A stretch of 64,000 bases of DNA from Gnetum montanum (GCA_015680685.1 MNCI01014205.1:1146725-1210724), one strand, 5' to 3'. Positions 22,445 through 36,629 are shown, counted from the stretch's first letter. A program made the numbers and translations. The notes: a model not told the origin generated them from the sequence alone.

Positions 22445-25400
22445 ATGGATCCAACCAACATGAACACTTCTAACATGCCCATTTCACATGTCAGTCCCTC
22501 CACCTCATACCCAGTCATCACCACTTCACCCATTGGGGCCCACGATGAGGTCAACCCTTGAGGGGGACCTCGTTGATCTCTCAGACTGCAAGGGAAGAAT
22601 ACATCATTTAATGTCATAACACAGGAATAGTATAATTTTATATGTGTAAAGATCCAAGCCGGTTTGGTGGTAGATCAAATTGAATTGGAGGCTAAGAAAT
22701 GGTATGAACTGATTCATAAGGGAGGACATGAGTTCATCCCCTTCCCATATGACATCATCCCTCTTCTAGAGCACTACTCTGAGCTCATCTCACAGCTCCT
22801 CTTAGTAAGGAGTCAGTCTCTGGTCCAGTCCATGGTAAATCCCCAATTGGAAGAGGAGGATGAGTTTTCGGCTCAATCCAAACATGAGGATTCGTACCAT
22901 ACTCTCAGTCCACATACTTACACGAACCCGTTGTTTCATCCTTTCACAGGGGAGACTATGTCTCTCCATTCATTGAAAACCACTTAAGCACATGTACATC
23001 AACAGGAACCATCCACTCTTATTTCCACTCTCCCCATGACCGATACTCAATTCAATATACCCATCACCACTATTCCTCCAGTCACTAAGTTATCCCCTCT
23101 CTTACAAATACAACCCCAAAAACACCCTCCTAAAACTAATGTAGGATTGACCTTTCCACCTCGAGTGATCGGGATGCCCTCTGTGATACCTTCTTCTGCA
23201 TCCACTCACTATATACCACGAATACAAACCCAAGGGACATCCTTCACCACTTTAACTCAACAAGTTCAGGGCGTTCCCTTACAAATCATAACTAGACAGT
23301 GGGTCGTGACTGACACGCAACCACATCAACTCCCTCATTACAATATACCACCTCCTACAATTTCACTTATGAACATCCCTCAACCTCAATAGCAGCAACA
23401 AGTACAATAACAGAAACCTACTTCTTATGGTATGTTGTCCTTAGTGGCACCCACCATAAGTATTCCACAAATACAACTTCCGACCACTCAACTTTCTTCT
23501 TTCCCACCCATCGTACAACAATCTAACTTGCACACTACACAACATGACTAGCCTGCCCCTTTATTGAGTGCCCAAGACTGGGCTGAAACCAAAAACTGAT
23601 GCAAGAGCTAACTGATGAGGTCAAGTGCCTCAAAACAGCTACCGACGAAGAGCTTAAGATAGTAGATTTCTATCAGGATGACCCTATTAGCTCTTTAGTT
23701 CCACCTCTAACATTACCGAAGGGTGTTTCCTTACCCACATTAAATAAATACAATGGGGAAACAAACCCCAATGCCCATCTTGTAACGTTTAGACTAGAGT
23801 GCGTGTTGCTTCAGGCATGGCCACATGCCATCTTGTGAGTGTTCCCCATGTCTCTCACAGGGAGAGCACTTGACTGGTATCGGGCTTTGCCTGAAAACTC
23901 CATATCTTCTTTGGAAGATTTATTACACCAATTCATTACCAGATTCAAGTATAACTTGAAGCCTGAAGCAACACTTGATAGCCTCATACAGGTCAAGCAA
24001 GCACCGCTTGAACCTGTTCAAAAATTTATTCAACGGTGGAGTGCTGCCCTCAATGAGCTCCATGAGCCAATCCCGGAGACTTATCTCCTCACTATTTTAA
24101 AGAGGGCCGTTAATGATTTTGTAAAGTCCAAATTATACTATCTTAACGCATGCACTCTTAGCCAAGAATTTGTACAAATAAAGAATATTGAAGAAGCTAC
24201 ACAGAACAGTCATGACCCCACCTATTCAGCCTTTAAAAACTAACATAGCAAAAAAGATAAAGAAAAGGCTAAGACAACTATAGCAGTAGTAGCAGAAACA
24301 CAAAAAATGAGTATGGGACAACAAGGAAAATTGCCTACTGCCCCTACTAACTATGCTAGACTTGCTCCTGCTACTACACCCAAACCGTCTACATCACAAA
24401 CTGCTACGATAGGTCATGCCCGAAACTTTGAGAGGAAAGATCCCTCTCAATACACACCACTACCTGTGAAGCCTTCTCAACTATTTGACCAAATTTTGAA
24501 GGCTGGAATGATGAAACACAAGCAGATGTCTCCTGCAGCCATTCAAAAACATGATTGTTTCTATGAATTGGTCAAGAATCGAAGCTTGGCTACACCTAAC
24601 GAGCCTCCTGTCCCAAAAGGCTTTAGGCTGGATAGGTTTTGCAAGTACCATCAGCGTAATGGGCATGGTACTAATTTTTGTTTCACCCTGAAACAAGACA
24701 TTCAACGAATGATAGATAGGGGCAAAATAACTTTTGATGAGTCCAACCCAGTTCAACCAAAAAACCAATCCATGGGTGTATATAAAGACCCACTAAATAC
24801 TAAGGAAGCACCATATGTAATTAACACTATCTACTTAGATAACAAACAAGAAGCACCTAGGATTAACACCATTTATTTAGATAATGAATAGCAAACACCT
24901 AGGAGACCCTTTGTAGTTCGTACTCCTCCTACTGCACAAACACTTGCACCTTAATCATCATACTCTCCATATAACCCGCCTACCCCACAAACACCCTATG
25001 TCATCCAGGTACCTCCCGTGGTGGTAGCCTCTACCATACCACCGCAAGCTAAACCATACATAGTGCATGTACCTCCTATTGCTACTATTGTAAACATGAA
25101 ACCACCTACCCGGCCCGCTCCCTTTGTAGTCCGGGTGACACCTGCGGTTGCAACTACGGAGGTACAACTCCCAACTAGACCAACTCCATATGTTGTCAGG
25201 ATACCCAAACATCCTGATAACCACCAATCTTCCACTCCACAAACACAAAATAGACCGACCCCGTATGTTGTTAGGGTGCCTAAGCATCTTGACAACCAAC
25301 TCTTCACACCTCAACTGTCTACTAGGCAAACCCCATATATCGTTAGGGTGTCTAGGCAGCTTGACACTCAACCACCTTCAACTATCCAACCACAACCTTG

Positions 25401-25460
25401 TCCTACTCCATATGTCATATGAGTTCCAAAGCAACTCGATGTTTAGAGACCAACTGTTCC
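22445..25460 (+). pseudogene. Element C gag
   Basis: Retrotransposon capsid/nucleocapsid protein. ATG at 22445 is in frame with the continuing N-terminal region at 22664, with stops between. One frameshift lies near 23590. The capsid core includes TGRALDWYRALPENSISSLE (about 23855) and LLHQFITRFKYNLKPEATL. A zinc-knuckle-like CKYHQRNGHGTNFCFTLK lies at about 24642-24695, followed by DIQRMIDRGKI. The C-terminal part (24985-25440) carries about seven copies of a TPYVVRVPK-type repeat. Stops at 23836, 24241, 24889 and 25420 inactivate it. Confidence 0.9.
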
Positions 25461-25815
25461 CCTGTGCCACATGCGGGAAGACAGGCTCACACGGGAACGC
25501 TTGAAGAAGGAACGTCAACGACTTGTCTTAGGACCCCCAAGCCTACTCCATTAAGTGCAGTACCCATGACATCACCTACTAATGAACCAAACACGAGCTA
25601 TAAGGGAGAATCATCGGGAATACATGATACATCCAAATCAACGGTTACAGAAGAAAACATCAAACCAGCTATACATGAGATAAAACTATTGGGCCTGATG
25701 GACCAGGTAACCACTAACAAGCATACACCTAATGGTAAAGATTTAGTAACAGCCCTAACACAGGTTACACAGGCACTTAAACTCTAAAAACACTTCATTA
25801 AGCCTATATGGCCTG

Positions 25816-26837
25816 ATGTTAACTTCTCAAACTCATCATGAAGCCCTAGTACGCATGTTGACATCAATCCTAGTAAGTGAAGACTTACCTCCAAATGAAC
25901 CTTCTATTCATGCGGTAATGTATTCGCCTCAAGGATTGACTTTTAAATCACTAGGCTTCCACACTAACAACATCAAAATTGATGAGAAAACAAGAGAAGT
26001 AACAACAACACCTATGTTCATAATGATACAAGTAAATCAATTCAAAATACATAGAGTGCATGTAGATGACGGAGTTGCCACAAATGTAGTACCTTATCCT
26101 GTCATTGAACAATTAGGGCTTATGGAACTAATTGGACCAACTCCACCACATGTTTAAAATCATTTAGTGGATCACGTGTAGTAGTAAAAGGCACCATAAC
26201 TTTGGACTTTATAGCAGGGGATCGATTCCCCACATTAGCTAACTTCATTGTCATCGACGAGATGCCAGGGTTTAATTTAATATTAGGAAGACCTTGGCTG
26301 GCTCAATTGAAAGCAGTCTCTTCCCCCATACACCAAGAGATTCACCTGCCTTATGAAGGTGGTGAAATCATCATACACGGGGATGCTGCTACATCTACCA
26401 TCTCGTCACATATGAATACAAACCAAGGCTCGGAGGTTAAGTTTGAAGAGCCTAAACAAGATGACAACATTCTTGATAAACCAAAACCAACTACCAAACA
26501 ACCAAAACAAAAGGATGACACAAAGGAAAAACAAAGTTGCATGCAATCAGTAAACAGTGATCCATCAAATGTAAAAGAAACTTCGCCTAGCATAGAAACA
26601 CCCGAACCTAAAACTGTACAAACACTGCCTAACATAGAAATTACAACAAACATAAAAACTACTGTACATACAGAAACACTAGAAGACACCAACATAGAGC
26701 TTGTTCCACTAGACGTCCCTTGGGCTGAATTACCGTTTAACGTGATCAGCGAAGGGGACGTTGAGTATAGAATCATACCTATTAGCGCCACTCCTAACGT
26801 TAAATTAAGAAAAATAAAAAAATTACTAAACAGTTGA
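25816..26837 (+). pseudogene. Element C aspartic protease region
   Basis: Retropepsin-like domain that would cleave the polyprotein. The active-site block is IHRVHVDDGVATNVVPYPV (about 26050), and the later block FNLILGRPWLAQLKA (about 26270) matches the flap-distal region of plant gypsy proteases. One frameshift lies between 26157 and 26202. The C-terminal tail ends with VPWAELPF then about 30 residues; stop at 26837. Hairpin array i begins a few bases later. Confidence 0.88.
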
Positions 26838-26842
26838 CACAC

Positions 26843-27125
26843 ATTCATCGTCTAAAATGATGTTAAACTACATTCATCGTCTAAAATGATGTTAAACTAT
26901 CACATGTCCACAATGACATAAAACTAGCCATGGCCAGGAATGGCCGGCTTACCAAGAAATCCACCAGTATCACTTGAAACTTCTCTTGTTTACACATGGC
27001 CCGAAATGGCCTTAAACTAGTGCATGGGGCTCGAAATGACCTTAAACTAGAACATCAAGACTACAGTTCGTCATGACTTTAAATTGATACACATGTGTGC
27101 ATGGCTCGAAATGGCCTTAAACTAG
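26843..27125 (+). repeat. Element C hairpin array i (after protease)
   Basis: About eight units, for example GGCCCGAAATGGCCTTAAACTAG with a GGCC/GGCC stem. The first two units have CATCGTCTAAAATGATG stems. Every unit is followed by TTAAACTA or close variants. A lone extra unit (ATGGCCCGATATGACCTTAAACTACC) is at about 30753. Confidence 0.85.
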
Positions 27126-27554
27126 AGCATTTTCTTACATTTGTTTTCTCTCAATTCAAGTTCACTGTTCGAATTTATGCTTACATTGTTGTGTTATCAG
27201 TTACAGTTTTCCTTCACATTCCCCTTTTACACGATTATGCTTCAATTACAATTACATTCCTACTTGTATCCCTACTTCATGCATTACACTTAAACAACAA
27301 AATGAACAAAAAAATTTTACACTGCTGCATCATGTTTACATTTAAACAACCAAAAGAACAAAAATATTTTCACTTCAAGTCTACACTTATCAGTGTTCAA
27401 ACAAACTCAAAATTCAAAAAAAAATGAATAATAGAAAACTCAACCGTAAAATTGTATAAATGTATCAAAGTCAAATTACAACTCAGTACAATGTCTCCAC
27501 ACAATACATAGTTCGTATACATAATCACTTTAACAAAAAAACATCAAATCAAAA
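27126..27554. other. Spacer between array i and the antisense gene 3' end in C
   Basis: A/T-rich, no conserved frame. It likely holds the 3' end of the antisense transcript, but I cannot place a poly(A) site. Confidence 0.5.
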
Positions 27555-30500
27555 CTAGGCATCAAATCCAGGAGGAGCTTGATCTTCAGGCTCCTCCGCA
27601 TCATCTTGCCCCACTCCACTAGGGCCACCTTCATCACCATCATTGCCACCATGACCCTGTAACAATAATAGGAAACAATCAGTTACTAAGTCCAAGGATA
27701 AGATTTCTAAGAAAAGAACAAAAAAATGTTACAAGATTGAACACTCACGAAAGAGGAGGCTCTTAAGTCGAATTCTAGTCGATGTAGGATCTCTTCTTCT
27801 GGCACACTAGACCAATCTATTTCATCAAGGCCTAAGTCAACATTGGTGATGGCCTTACCCTTGTTCACAGCAGTCCACGTAGGACACTTAAGAGGAAATT
27901 CACCTATGGAAACCTCCCCTGAAGCTGTTGTGATCAATCTCTTAGGAGATTCCATCTCCACAACAGTATGTTTAACAAACGTATCAAAAGAGGACCACAG
28001 GCCTAATCCCTCTATGAACATTTCCATCTAACGCTGTCCTATGGATGCATCTTTTAACAACGACTTGTATTGATGCTTGTGGTTCTTCTGATCCTGACCC
28101 CATTTCCGTACTTTAGAAGCGAAAGCTTTCTAATCTTGACACTTGAGATTGAGCAAGTCAATTTGTGCTTTTCGCTCACCTAACTTCCGAGTCATAGTTA
28201 CCTGACAATTCAATAGATTCCAATATTTTGTGTAGGTAACTTTAGAAGTTCACCATGTACCATCTCCTAACAATCTAGTAGCCGCGAAGTCATAACGTGA
28301 CTTATAGTCATGTCTTTCTGCCACTAGTTTGGCAATTTCCTTTTCGGCTGCCTGAGCTCTTAGCCACAACTGTTCTATGGAGCGCCTGTAAGACCAAAGA
28401 GATTTGGCATTATGTACAACACATCCTACCACCTCATCGTAGATCTTTCTTGGTACTTGCTCAATCTCTGAAGGGAGTTCAAGAAAAGCATCAATGTGGG
28501 TTGCTTCAGACGGTTTCCACCTTAGCTGATCACTTATCAATACAAGAGTAATATATATTAAACATGGACAATAGAAATAGATGTAGAACATGAAATCAAC
28601 ATACTGAAACATACATACCTAGTTTAGGATGAGCCATTTGGATGCGATCAATCACCTCGTTGACAATGCCCATAACGAAGTCTTTCTTACTTGGCATTTT
28701 GATCCAACTGATGGGCTCATCCGTAGACTCTTCTTCAACACGGGTTGCCTCTTCTGCAGGTATCGTCATCATTGGTACCCTCCTTCGGACACTAGAGGTT
28801 GCTCTTGCTTCAACATTAGGATCTTGCAACAACAAAAAAATGAGAAAAAAAAATCAAAGTTCTAAACAAAAATTCACAAGAACAAAGCAAGCCTAATAGA
28901 AAAGAATAGAACAACATACCGAACACCTCTTGGTCATCTACATTCGGTGGATCACCAAGGTCTGACCTTCCTTCGAAAAATTCTCCCATCGTGGCATCTT
29001 CTTCATCTTGATCTCCTACGAAATCCTCCATATGCTCCTCTACTTGGGCTTCCTCCTCACCTTGATCGACGGGGATTTCTTCTTCCTCTTTCGCAATCGG
29101 AGCTAGCTCTTCCCTCACTTCGGGAGTTGGTTCTGATAACACACATAGTATAATGCTAGTACAATATAAATAATAACAAAAAAAATGAATCAAATGTGCT
29201 TACCACATTCCGAAAGCTTAAACCTAATATGCTTTATCATCGGTTGTTCAGCTGCTGGAGCACTTTCATTAGGACGCTTAGGTCTCTCAATCTTGGACTT
29301 ACCCTTCCCGATTACCTCCTTGATAACCCGATTGGCTCTCCTAGCAGTGTAGGGTATACTACTTGGCTCAAACCTTATGCTGTCATGCATATGGATGGAA
29401 TAACCAAGTGTGTCCCCTGTTGTGATGGAAGCTGATTCATCTACACCTTCAGGGACATCTTGAGACCTCGTAATTTCAAACAAGTGGGGTATCCACGGGT
29501 GAGAAAACTGGTCATGATCCCTCAACATGTACTTGTTATCCATGCGAACAACTAGAAATTCAGCTAGTTGGCCTATATAACCAGCAAAGAATGTGAAAGT
29601 GAAATTGGATTATGCCTTTATGTTTGTACGTAATCGTGCTATCTCCCTGTGGAAACCTGAAAGCAAGAACTTTGCCCAGTTGTAGCACATCCCAGTCTCT
29701 AGAATCATGCACATGATACGCATAGGCTCTATGCCAAGTGTCTTAACTTGTGATAGAGACTTGGGAAAAACCCGTGCTCTGAAAAAATGGTATAGTTCAC
29801 TCACTTCCGTCACTTTGGATCTTCCCTGCATAGGAAATCCTTTAGAGCCCTTCATAACACCCAACCATTCCTCCAGCTCTCAAACAACATGACTTTCTTT
29901 CTGAGCCCTATCAAATGTTACTCTTGTCCCATCTGTCGGCACACCAAAGAGGTCTGAAAAGAACTCTATCGTCAAATGGAAAACTACTTTTACCTCGTGA
30001 ATATGAGTGTTATAATAAGTAATAGCTACATTAAATGAATCAACAATAGCAACCTTCTTGGTCATAGGGATGTTAGGGTTCAGAGTAGTAAACAAATCCA
30101 TAAGTCCAGCATCACGCAAGCAACCAATGACATGTGGCGATGCCTCATCATTCAACCATCGTTATGCACGTTCGATTTCTCCAAACTTCATAGCCAAAGT
30201 ACACTCGGTACAACCTTTGGCAATTGTAACTCCACCAAGAGTAACATCCACTGTGTATACAAGCAAATAGGAAATTAGTCTCACAACAATTGATGAGGTA
30301 ACAAAACAAATGAAAGGCATCAAAACATCATCACTTACTACAGGCCGATGGATTAGATGAACTTGGAGCTAGATCAACATTGCGTGGAAAACCCATTTTG
30401 AGACCAATCTGCATGTAGCCACCCTCGAGCCACACAACGTGCAAAGGCCTTTGAGTATCGCTTGTGGTAATGGATGATCGCCCCCTTGGTTTGAGCCAAC

Positions 30501-31579
30501 ACAGCACCTCGTAAAGTGGGACCTTCCATGAAAGCCTCCAAGGCTGTACGAGCAAGTGCAAGTCCATCATCACTTTGATATACTCCCTCTTCATCGAGTT
30601 GAGGTCTACCAATCATCTATCAGGTGCAGGTACATCCGGATCAATGGCCCCAAACCACGCTAACACTTCAACAAGCTTCAAGACCAACAGAAAAGGTTTA
30701 AGACCCCTACATGAAGTCAAAGATCAAAGTAAGTACATCATACACATAAAACAATGGCCCGATATGACCTTAAACTACCAACATTTGTTAACAAGAACAT
30801 TTCGTTGACATACCCCAGTGGATACATACGACATTTCAGTTTACATTATTCAACACTTAGGAAATTTTGACTCCACATCTTACAGTTCATATTCAACACT
30901 CGGCAAAGGGTTCATTCGCATTACACACATAACACTTGGAAAATTTCAGTTTTGGACATTAGTGTAACACCTAGGAAATATATGAAAAATTTCAAAAAAT
31001 TCAAGGTTTACACTATGGCAACACTTGGAAAATTTTTGGGTTTTTGGTTCACACGCTGAGCGTGTGACCTCCTCACACGCTAGGCATGTGAAGACCACAC
31101 ACTGGGTGTGTGAAGACCACATGCTGGGTGTATAGCCCTTTGTATGCTGGGCATGTTAGGTTCACGCTGAGCATACCAGCCAGACCTTTCACGCTAACAC
31201 CAAAACTTAAGCGAAAATTTACCAAAAAAAAATTACATATACGCTGCATGAACTAAAAATTTTTGCAGTTTACATGCTAGGATCATGGCCTGCACGCTGG
31301 CTTCACAGCCTCTACATTGGCCAAAGATCCCATACGTTGACTAAATTTACTAGGAAAAACATATACATTGATAGTAGAAAACTAGACAATAATTGATAAA
31401 AATAGCAAAAAGAAAAAACAGATCTAGATCAACAGATCAGATGCTAACCAGTGCAGGGATCTAGGCCATGAAGGGATCATAGGTTGGGGAAGGTTTCGAA
31501 GCATTTCCTCACTCTCTGTAGCGAAGGTTAGGGATGCCTCCTTCTTCTCCTTGCCCTTTACTTGTTTTCCCTTGCCCAT
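27555..31579 (-). pseudogene. Element C antisense spliced gene (best-preserved copy)
   Basis: Opposite strand to gag-pol. Exon 1: ATG at 31579, lysine-rich MGKGKQVKGKEKKE, donor at about 31448. A degenerate exon near 30700-30620 (LAWFGAIDPD) and an exon with LDEEGVYQSDDGLALA (30600-30320) match exons 2 and 3 of A/B; the HAD-like core seems lost. Later exons: about 30253-29209, 29109-28924, 28831-28621, 28530-27752 and 27659-27555. They match B and A in order, including VNEVIDRIQMAHPKLG ending at a GTATGT donor, a coiled-coil-like exon and an acidic tail ending PPGFDA. Only a few stops interrupt it. No match to a known function outside the family. Confidence 0.8.
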
Positions 31580-32875
31580 CTTGCCCAAACGCTAGCGACG
31601 CTGTTTACCGACGAATCTTGCACGCTGTAGCCCAAATTTAAGGGTTTCAAGCAGATCTGAATGTTGATGCCCAGATCTACGTAGATCCACCCATGCACGC
31701 TATAGATCTAATCTGAAATATTATAGATCAGGGCTTGTAGATCGCAGATCTGGTGGCGCATGCTGTGGATCTAATCTATATTGTCGTAGATCTAGAAAAT
31801 AGATGGTCCAACGCTGTGGAAATGGTGGTTTACACTGCCATGGACCTATTCATGCTGGAGCTTTTGATGCACACTGACCCTAACCTAGGATTCACGCTGA
31901 AGTCTTGGCCTCTACTCCTTGGCTTCATGTTGGGGTTTTGGGTTTACGCTGGCTCTTTAGGTTCAATCTTCTGGGTTTATGCTGACCTGCAGTCCTTGGG
32001 TTCACACTGCCCTCTGTCTCCCTTTGTTTTACGCTACAGTTTTGATGGTTTTACGCTGTCAATGCCTGGTTTACATTGGAATAAGGATGAAATGTTTAGT
32101 TCTATGCAGTTTTACAGTTTGCCTTTTATATGTCCTAGAGAATTTATAATTATTTTACATTTATTATTTTTACCTTCTTACTCTAGTCAAAATTACGTTA
32201 GAATTAGCTAAAGTAAGGATCACATAGACCCTTCCTACAATCTAGCACGCTGTCCTATATTTTAGGACGTTGCCTCCACCATCTAGCACATTGACTCTTG
32301 TTTGGGGCACGTTGTCCCTATTTAGTAGGAGTCATTTCCGATTATCTAGGATGCTGCCCCTTTGTCCACAAACGTTGATCTATACCCACACTATCATTTT
32401 CCAAATTCATGTACCCGTTGACGCACCTTTGTAGGATCTATCCCTACTATTTAGGGTTTTGTCCTATGTTTACAAATCTGGACCAACACTCAGCATACCA
32501 TGTTCTAAATTCATGTACACGTTGACCCACTTTTGTAGGGCATTAAGACCCTTTAAAAATAAAATATAAAAATAACAATAAAGACCCCATACGCTATCCC
32601 TATGGTCTATGATGTCCTAGCCTCTAGTACCATTCTTATTTTGATAAACATAAATGAACAAACAAAAACATAAAACATAAAAAAATATAAAAAAAACCTT
32701 GTACATATGTACCATACATGTACCAATTATTCACACCCCCTTTAATGACCCCTTGGTACTTAGAATTCTAAACAACCAACAACATACATATATACGTATA
32801 TGTGACCCCACCATGCACACTAAACATAACTATGTACTCTAACCATGAACTGTAAGTTACGATTAAACTTCCGTG
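31050..32875. other. Element C antisense intron 1 and upstream region, repeat-rich
   Basis: 31050-31340 carries cacgctg/cagcgtg words as in LTR C. 31430-31800 has about eight AGATCT palindromes around exon 1. 32200-32560 contains a duplicated block (aaattcatgtac.cgttgac.cac.tttgtagg near 32402 and 32508). The rest to 32875 is A/T-rich spacer, presumably the antisense promoter side. Confidence 0.6.
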
Positions 32876-33047
32876 ATGGCCCGGTAAGGCCTTAAACTAC
32901 CATGACAGCCTGGAATGGCCCTAAACTATCTGATGGCCTAGTAAGGCCTTAAACTACCATGATCAGTCCGTTATGACTATAAACTAATAGGCAAGGCCCG
33001 GTATGGCCCTAAATTGCCATGCATCTAGGTATGACGATAAACTACCA
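32876..33047 (+). repeat. Element C hairpin array ii
   Basis: About six units such as GGCCCGGTAAGGCCTTAAACTACC (GGCC/GGCC) and GTCCGTTATGACTATAAACTAA (GTC/GAC). It ends about 97 bp before the pol splice acceptor. Confidence 0.85.
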
Positions 33048-33121
33048 TCACATACCTTAGTCACTATTAAACGTACACATGATTTACATTTCCTGGAAAG
33101 CATAACAACCTCCCTAGCTCA

Positions 33122-33145
33122 CTTTGCTTCCTATTTATTGGTAGG
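33122..33145 (+). promoter_or_regulatory. 3' splice acceptor before pol ATG, element C
   Basis: A pyrimidine-rich stretch then TTATTGGTAG/G; the pol ATG (33155) follows 10 nt later. Confidence 0.6.
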
Positions 33146-33154
33146 GAAAGCACG

Positions 33155-36100
33155 ATGGATTGCAAGCATCTATTTACACCATTAACCATCGATGGACCAT
33201 ACGGAAAGATCACAAGAGAAATCAACATAAATTCTATCGGCTTAGGTCCATCAACAGGCGACACATTTGTAGCCTCAATGCAACAAACATTAGATAGCTA
33301 TGAAGGTATGACAAAATCTCTGGACATAGAAGCTAATAGCATCATTGAAGACCCTTTAACGGAAACCCCCATAACTATGCCTAACGGTGACGTTAAGGTA
33401 TTAAAATTGAGCACACTATTACAACCTCAACTTGCCAAGGACATAGAACACGTGCTTCAAGACAACATGAAAGAATTCGCTTGGTCTTACAATGACATGC
33501 CTGGATTAGATCCTTGCATTGTTCAACACAACATTATACTTGATCCCAAGTTAAGACCAGTGAAATAGAAAGCACACAAGGTCAAACCTGAGGTAGCACT
33601 GGTAGTTCGTAATGAGATCACTAAGATTTATCAAGCTGGTTTCATTCAGGCTACCGACTACGTTGATTGGGTGTCTAACATGGTTATAGTCCCCAAGAAG
33701 AATGGAAGCATTTGCTTAGACTTCTGGGATCTCAACATCGCAACCATAAAGGATGACTTCCCGCTACCAAGCATTGATTAACTTGTTGACTGAACTGCGG
33801 GGCATGCTTTGTTGTCTTTTATGGATGGCTTTTCGGGATATAACCAGATATAGATCAACCTGGAAAATCAGCTCAGGATAACCTTCATGACACCGTGGGG
33901 TACCTTTTGCTATACAATGATGCCATTCGGCTTGAAGAATGTCGGTGCCACATATTAGAGAGTAATGACATTCATTTGTAGCGATTACATACTTCATTCA
34001 CTCAATGATTATGTGGATGATGTCGTAGTTAAATCAAAAATACCAGAGCAACACATACAAGACTTAGATTTGGTTTTAAAACATTGTCTAAAATATGAAC
34101 TGAGGCTCAACCCAAAAAATATGTCTTTGGGATAAAAACAGGCAAGATGCTAGGCTTCGTAGTATTAGTAATAGGAATACAAGTAGATCCGAACAAGGTT
34201 AAGGCTATCACCAAGTTGAAACCACCAAGCAACCTTACTGAACTCCGAGGTCTACAAGGTAGATTACAGTTCATCAGGCATTTCATAGAAAAACTGACGG
34301 ACAAGTTGAAACCTATGAACCACTTGCTACGTAAGAATGTCCATTTTGAATGGACTTCACAGTGCTAGGAAGCATTTGACAACATTAAAACGACACTTGT
34401 TCAACTACCGACGGTCTATTCACGTCAGAACAACAAACCATTCTATATCTACCTGGCCACTTCAGATTCATCCATCGCGTCTATGCTTTGCCAGAAACGA
34501 GATGATGGAACTGAAGTCCCTGTTTATTATCTAAGCCATGCATTAGTAGCCTATGAGCAAAAGTACAATGTGGTGGAGAGGTCATGTTTAGCCCTTATCT
34601 TTTCCTTAAAGAAATGGCGACATTACCTCTTCCGCAACCAAGTCAATATAATCTGTAAGGATAATGTGCTTAGAGCTATCATAGGCAACATTTACGAATC
34701 AAGTAAGATAGCTTGTTGGAAAGCCATGATAGCTGAGTTTGACCTACACTACATAGTGCAGTCATCAATTAAGGATCAAGCTATAGCAAATCAAATGACT
34801 GCATCACCAACGCATGATCAAGCAACGATAGAGCCAGAGTTCCCTGATGAAAATGTGAGTGTAATAGACATAGTGCCCGATGACTACGATGCCATTTTGA
34901 ACTTTGATGGAGCATCCACCTCTCAAGGGGGAAGTGCTACCGCTATCATCACCTATCCCTCCAGGGAGATTTGACCCTTTGCTTATTGTTTCAACTTTCA
35001 CTGTACCAACAACGTAGTAGAGTACGAAGGTCTCCTTACAGGTCTCATGGCAGCACTAGCTTCAAACATCACCTGACTCATAGTTAGAGGTGACTCACAG
35101 TTAGTTCTAAATCAAGTCATAGACGTTTAAGTGTGCAAAGTGCAACACTTACAACAATACTGTGATTTGACGTAGCACTTGTTGACGCCATTCGAAAACA
35201 TAGAGGTGCAACATGTATCTAGAAACGATAATAGCATTGCAGATGCACTTGCCATGTTAGCTCTAAACATATCACCAAACATGTTCCACACGTTGCCTAG
35301 TTCTATAATCAGTTGTGATAAACCCATAACTGATACTCCCGATGAATTACCGATTGCATCTGTTAGTACAAAACACACAGTAGAATGGTATGATGACATA
35401 AAAGAGTACCTTCTACATGGTGAAACACCATAACATCTAAAAATGCACAAAAGGACGCAGTATGAACACGTTCTCGATAGTATGCATTAGTAGGTGACAC
35501 GTTATGTCGTAGATCCTACGAAGGTATCCTATTGATGTGCATTAGTAGCATTGATGGCCAAACCATCGTGGAGCAAGTACATGAAGGACTATGCGGAGGG
35601 CACATAGTGCCCAAAGCAATGGCAACAAAAATAAGATGTTTGGGCTATTATTGGCCACACATGGTGTACGATTTTTTCTCCAAGGTCAAAACGTGTAACA
35701 TCTACCAAAAACATAGTAATTTGATACATGTTCCACCAAATGAGTTGCATACCGCACAAATCACCTGGCCTTTCCAAAAGTGGGGGTTAGACATTATTGG
35801 ACCAATAACTCCCCCACCTTCTATAGGACATAGCTTTATCATAACCATGACAGAGTATTTCACAAAATGGGTAGAAGCTATTCCCCTTAGAAAGACCACA
35901 TCCAAACACATATGCAACTTCATTCTAGAAAACATTGTGACCCGTTTTGGCATTCCGATGACCATCATCACTGATAATGGGCCACAGTTCAGCAGTGCTG
36001 AAACTAGAACTTTCAATGAAATCCTAGGGATCAAACATTCATTTTCATCCCCTTACTACCCTCAAAGTGATGGATAAGACAAAGCTACAAATAGGATCAT

Positions 36101-36629
36101 CATCACAGTGCTCAAAAGGATGCTGACATAGAGAAAACGACGATGGCATGAGTAGCTAGTTTACACATTATGGGCTTATTGTACTATGCATCAGACTTCC
36201 ATAGGTAAAACACCATATAGTCTTGTTTATGGTTCAGAAGCTATTTTACCTTTGGAGTTGCAGGTACCATCTTTAAGGATCACACTTTTCGGACTCCTCG
36301 ATGAGGGTCAAAACAATGACTTGCGCATTGTTGACTTGGACTCGGTGGAGGAGGAATGCACACGTGTGCTCGATTAGATCGAATGGTACCAAAAGAAAGA
36401 ACGACGGCGCCATCGACATGATATTCATAAGCGCCTAATCAAGGAAGGAGATCTTGTACTCAAAGCAGTTCGGGAACACCCGGAGAAATTCTCAGTCAAC
36501 TGGGAAGGGCCTTACTTGGTCACCAAAGCGTATGACAATGGAGCGTTTAAGCTAGCTAACATGGAAGGGAATGAGCTTGCACACCCGACCAACCACTTAT
36601 ACTTGAAACCTTTCTATGTTTTAGCATAA
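33155..36629 (+). pseudogene. Element C pol: RT, two RNase H domains, integrase
   Basis: Starts MDCKHLFTPLTIDGPYGK. RT spans about 33570-34120 with FMDGFSGYNQ and YVDD at 34010-34021. The Ty3 RNase H spans about 34380-34800 (FYIYLATSDSS, YYLSHALVAYE, DLHYIVQSS). The second RNase H spans about 34890-35200 (NFDGASTSQGGSATAI, NNVVEYEGLL, VRGDSQLVLNQ). Integrase has HEGLCGGH..KTCNIYQ (last finger Cys replaced by Tyr), WGLDIIGP, ITDNGPQF and the end NWEGPYLVTKAY; stop at 36627. Near 36080 the catalytic Glu block reads DKATNR after a stop, so Glu is lost. At least twelve stops and frameshifts. Confidence 0.92.

Noticed and set aside
26351-26848. 165-residue minus-strand frame over C protease
   Set aside because: Shadow of the protease tail; not conserved in A or B.
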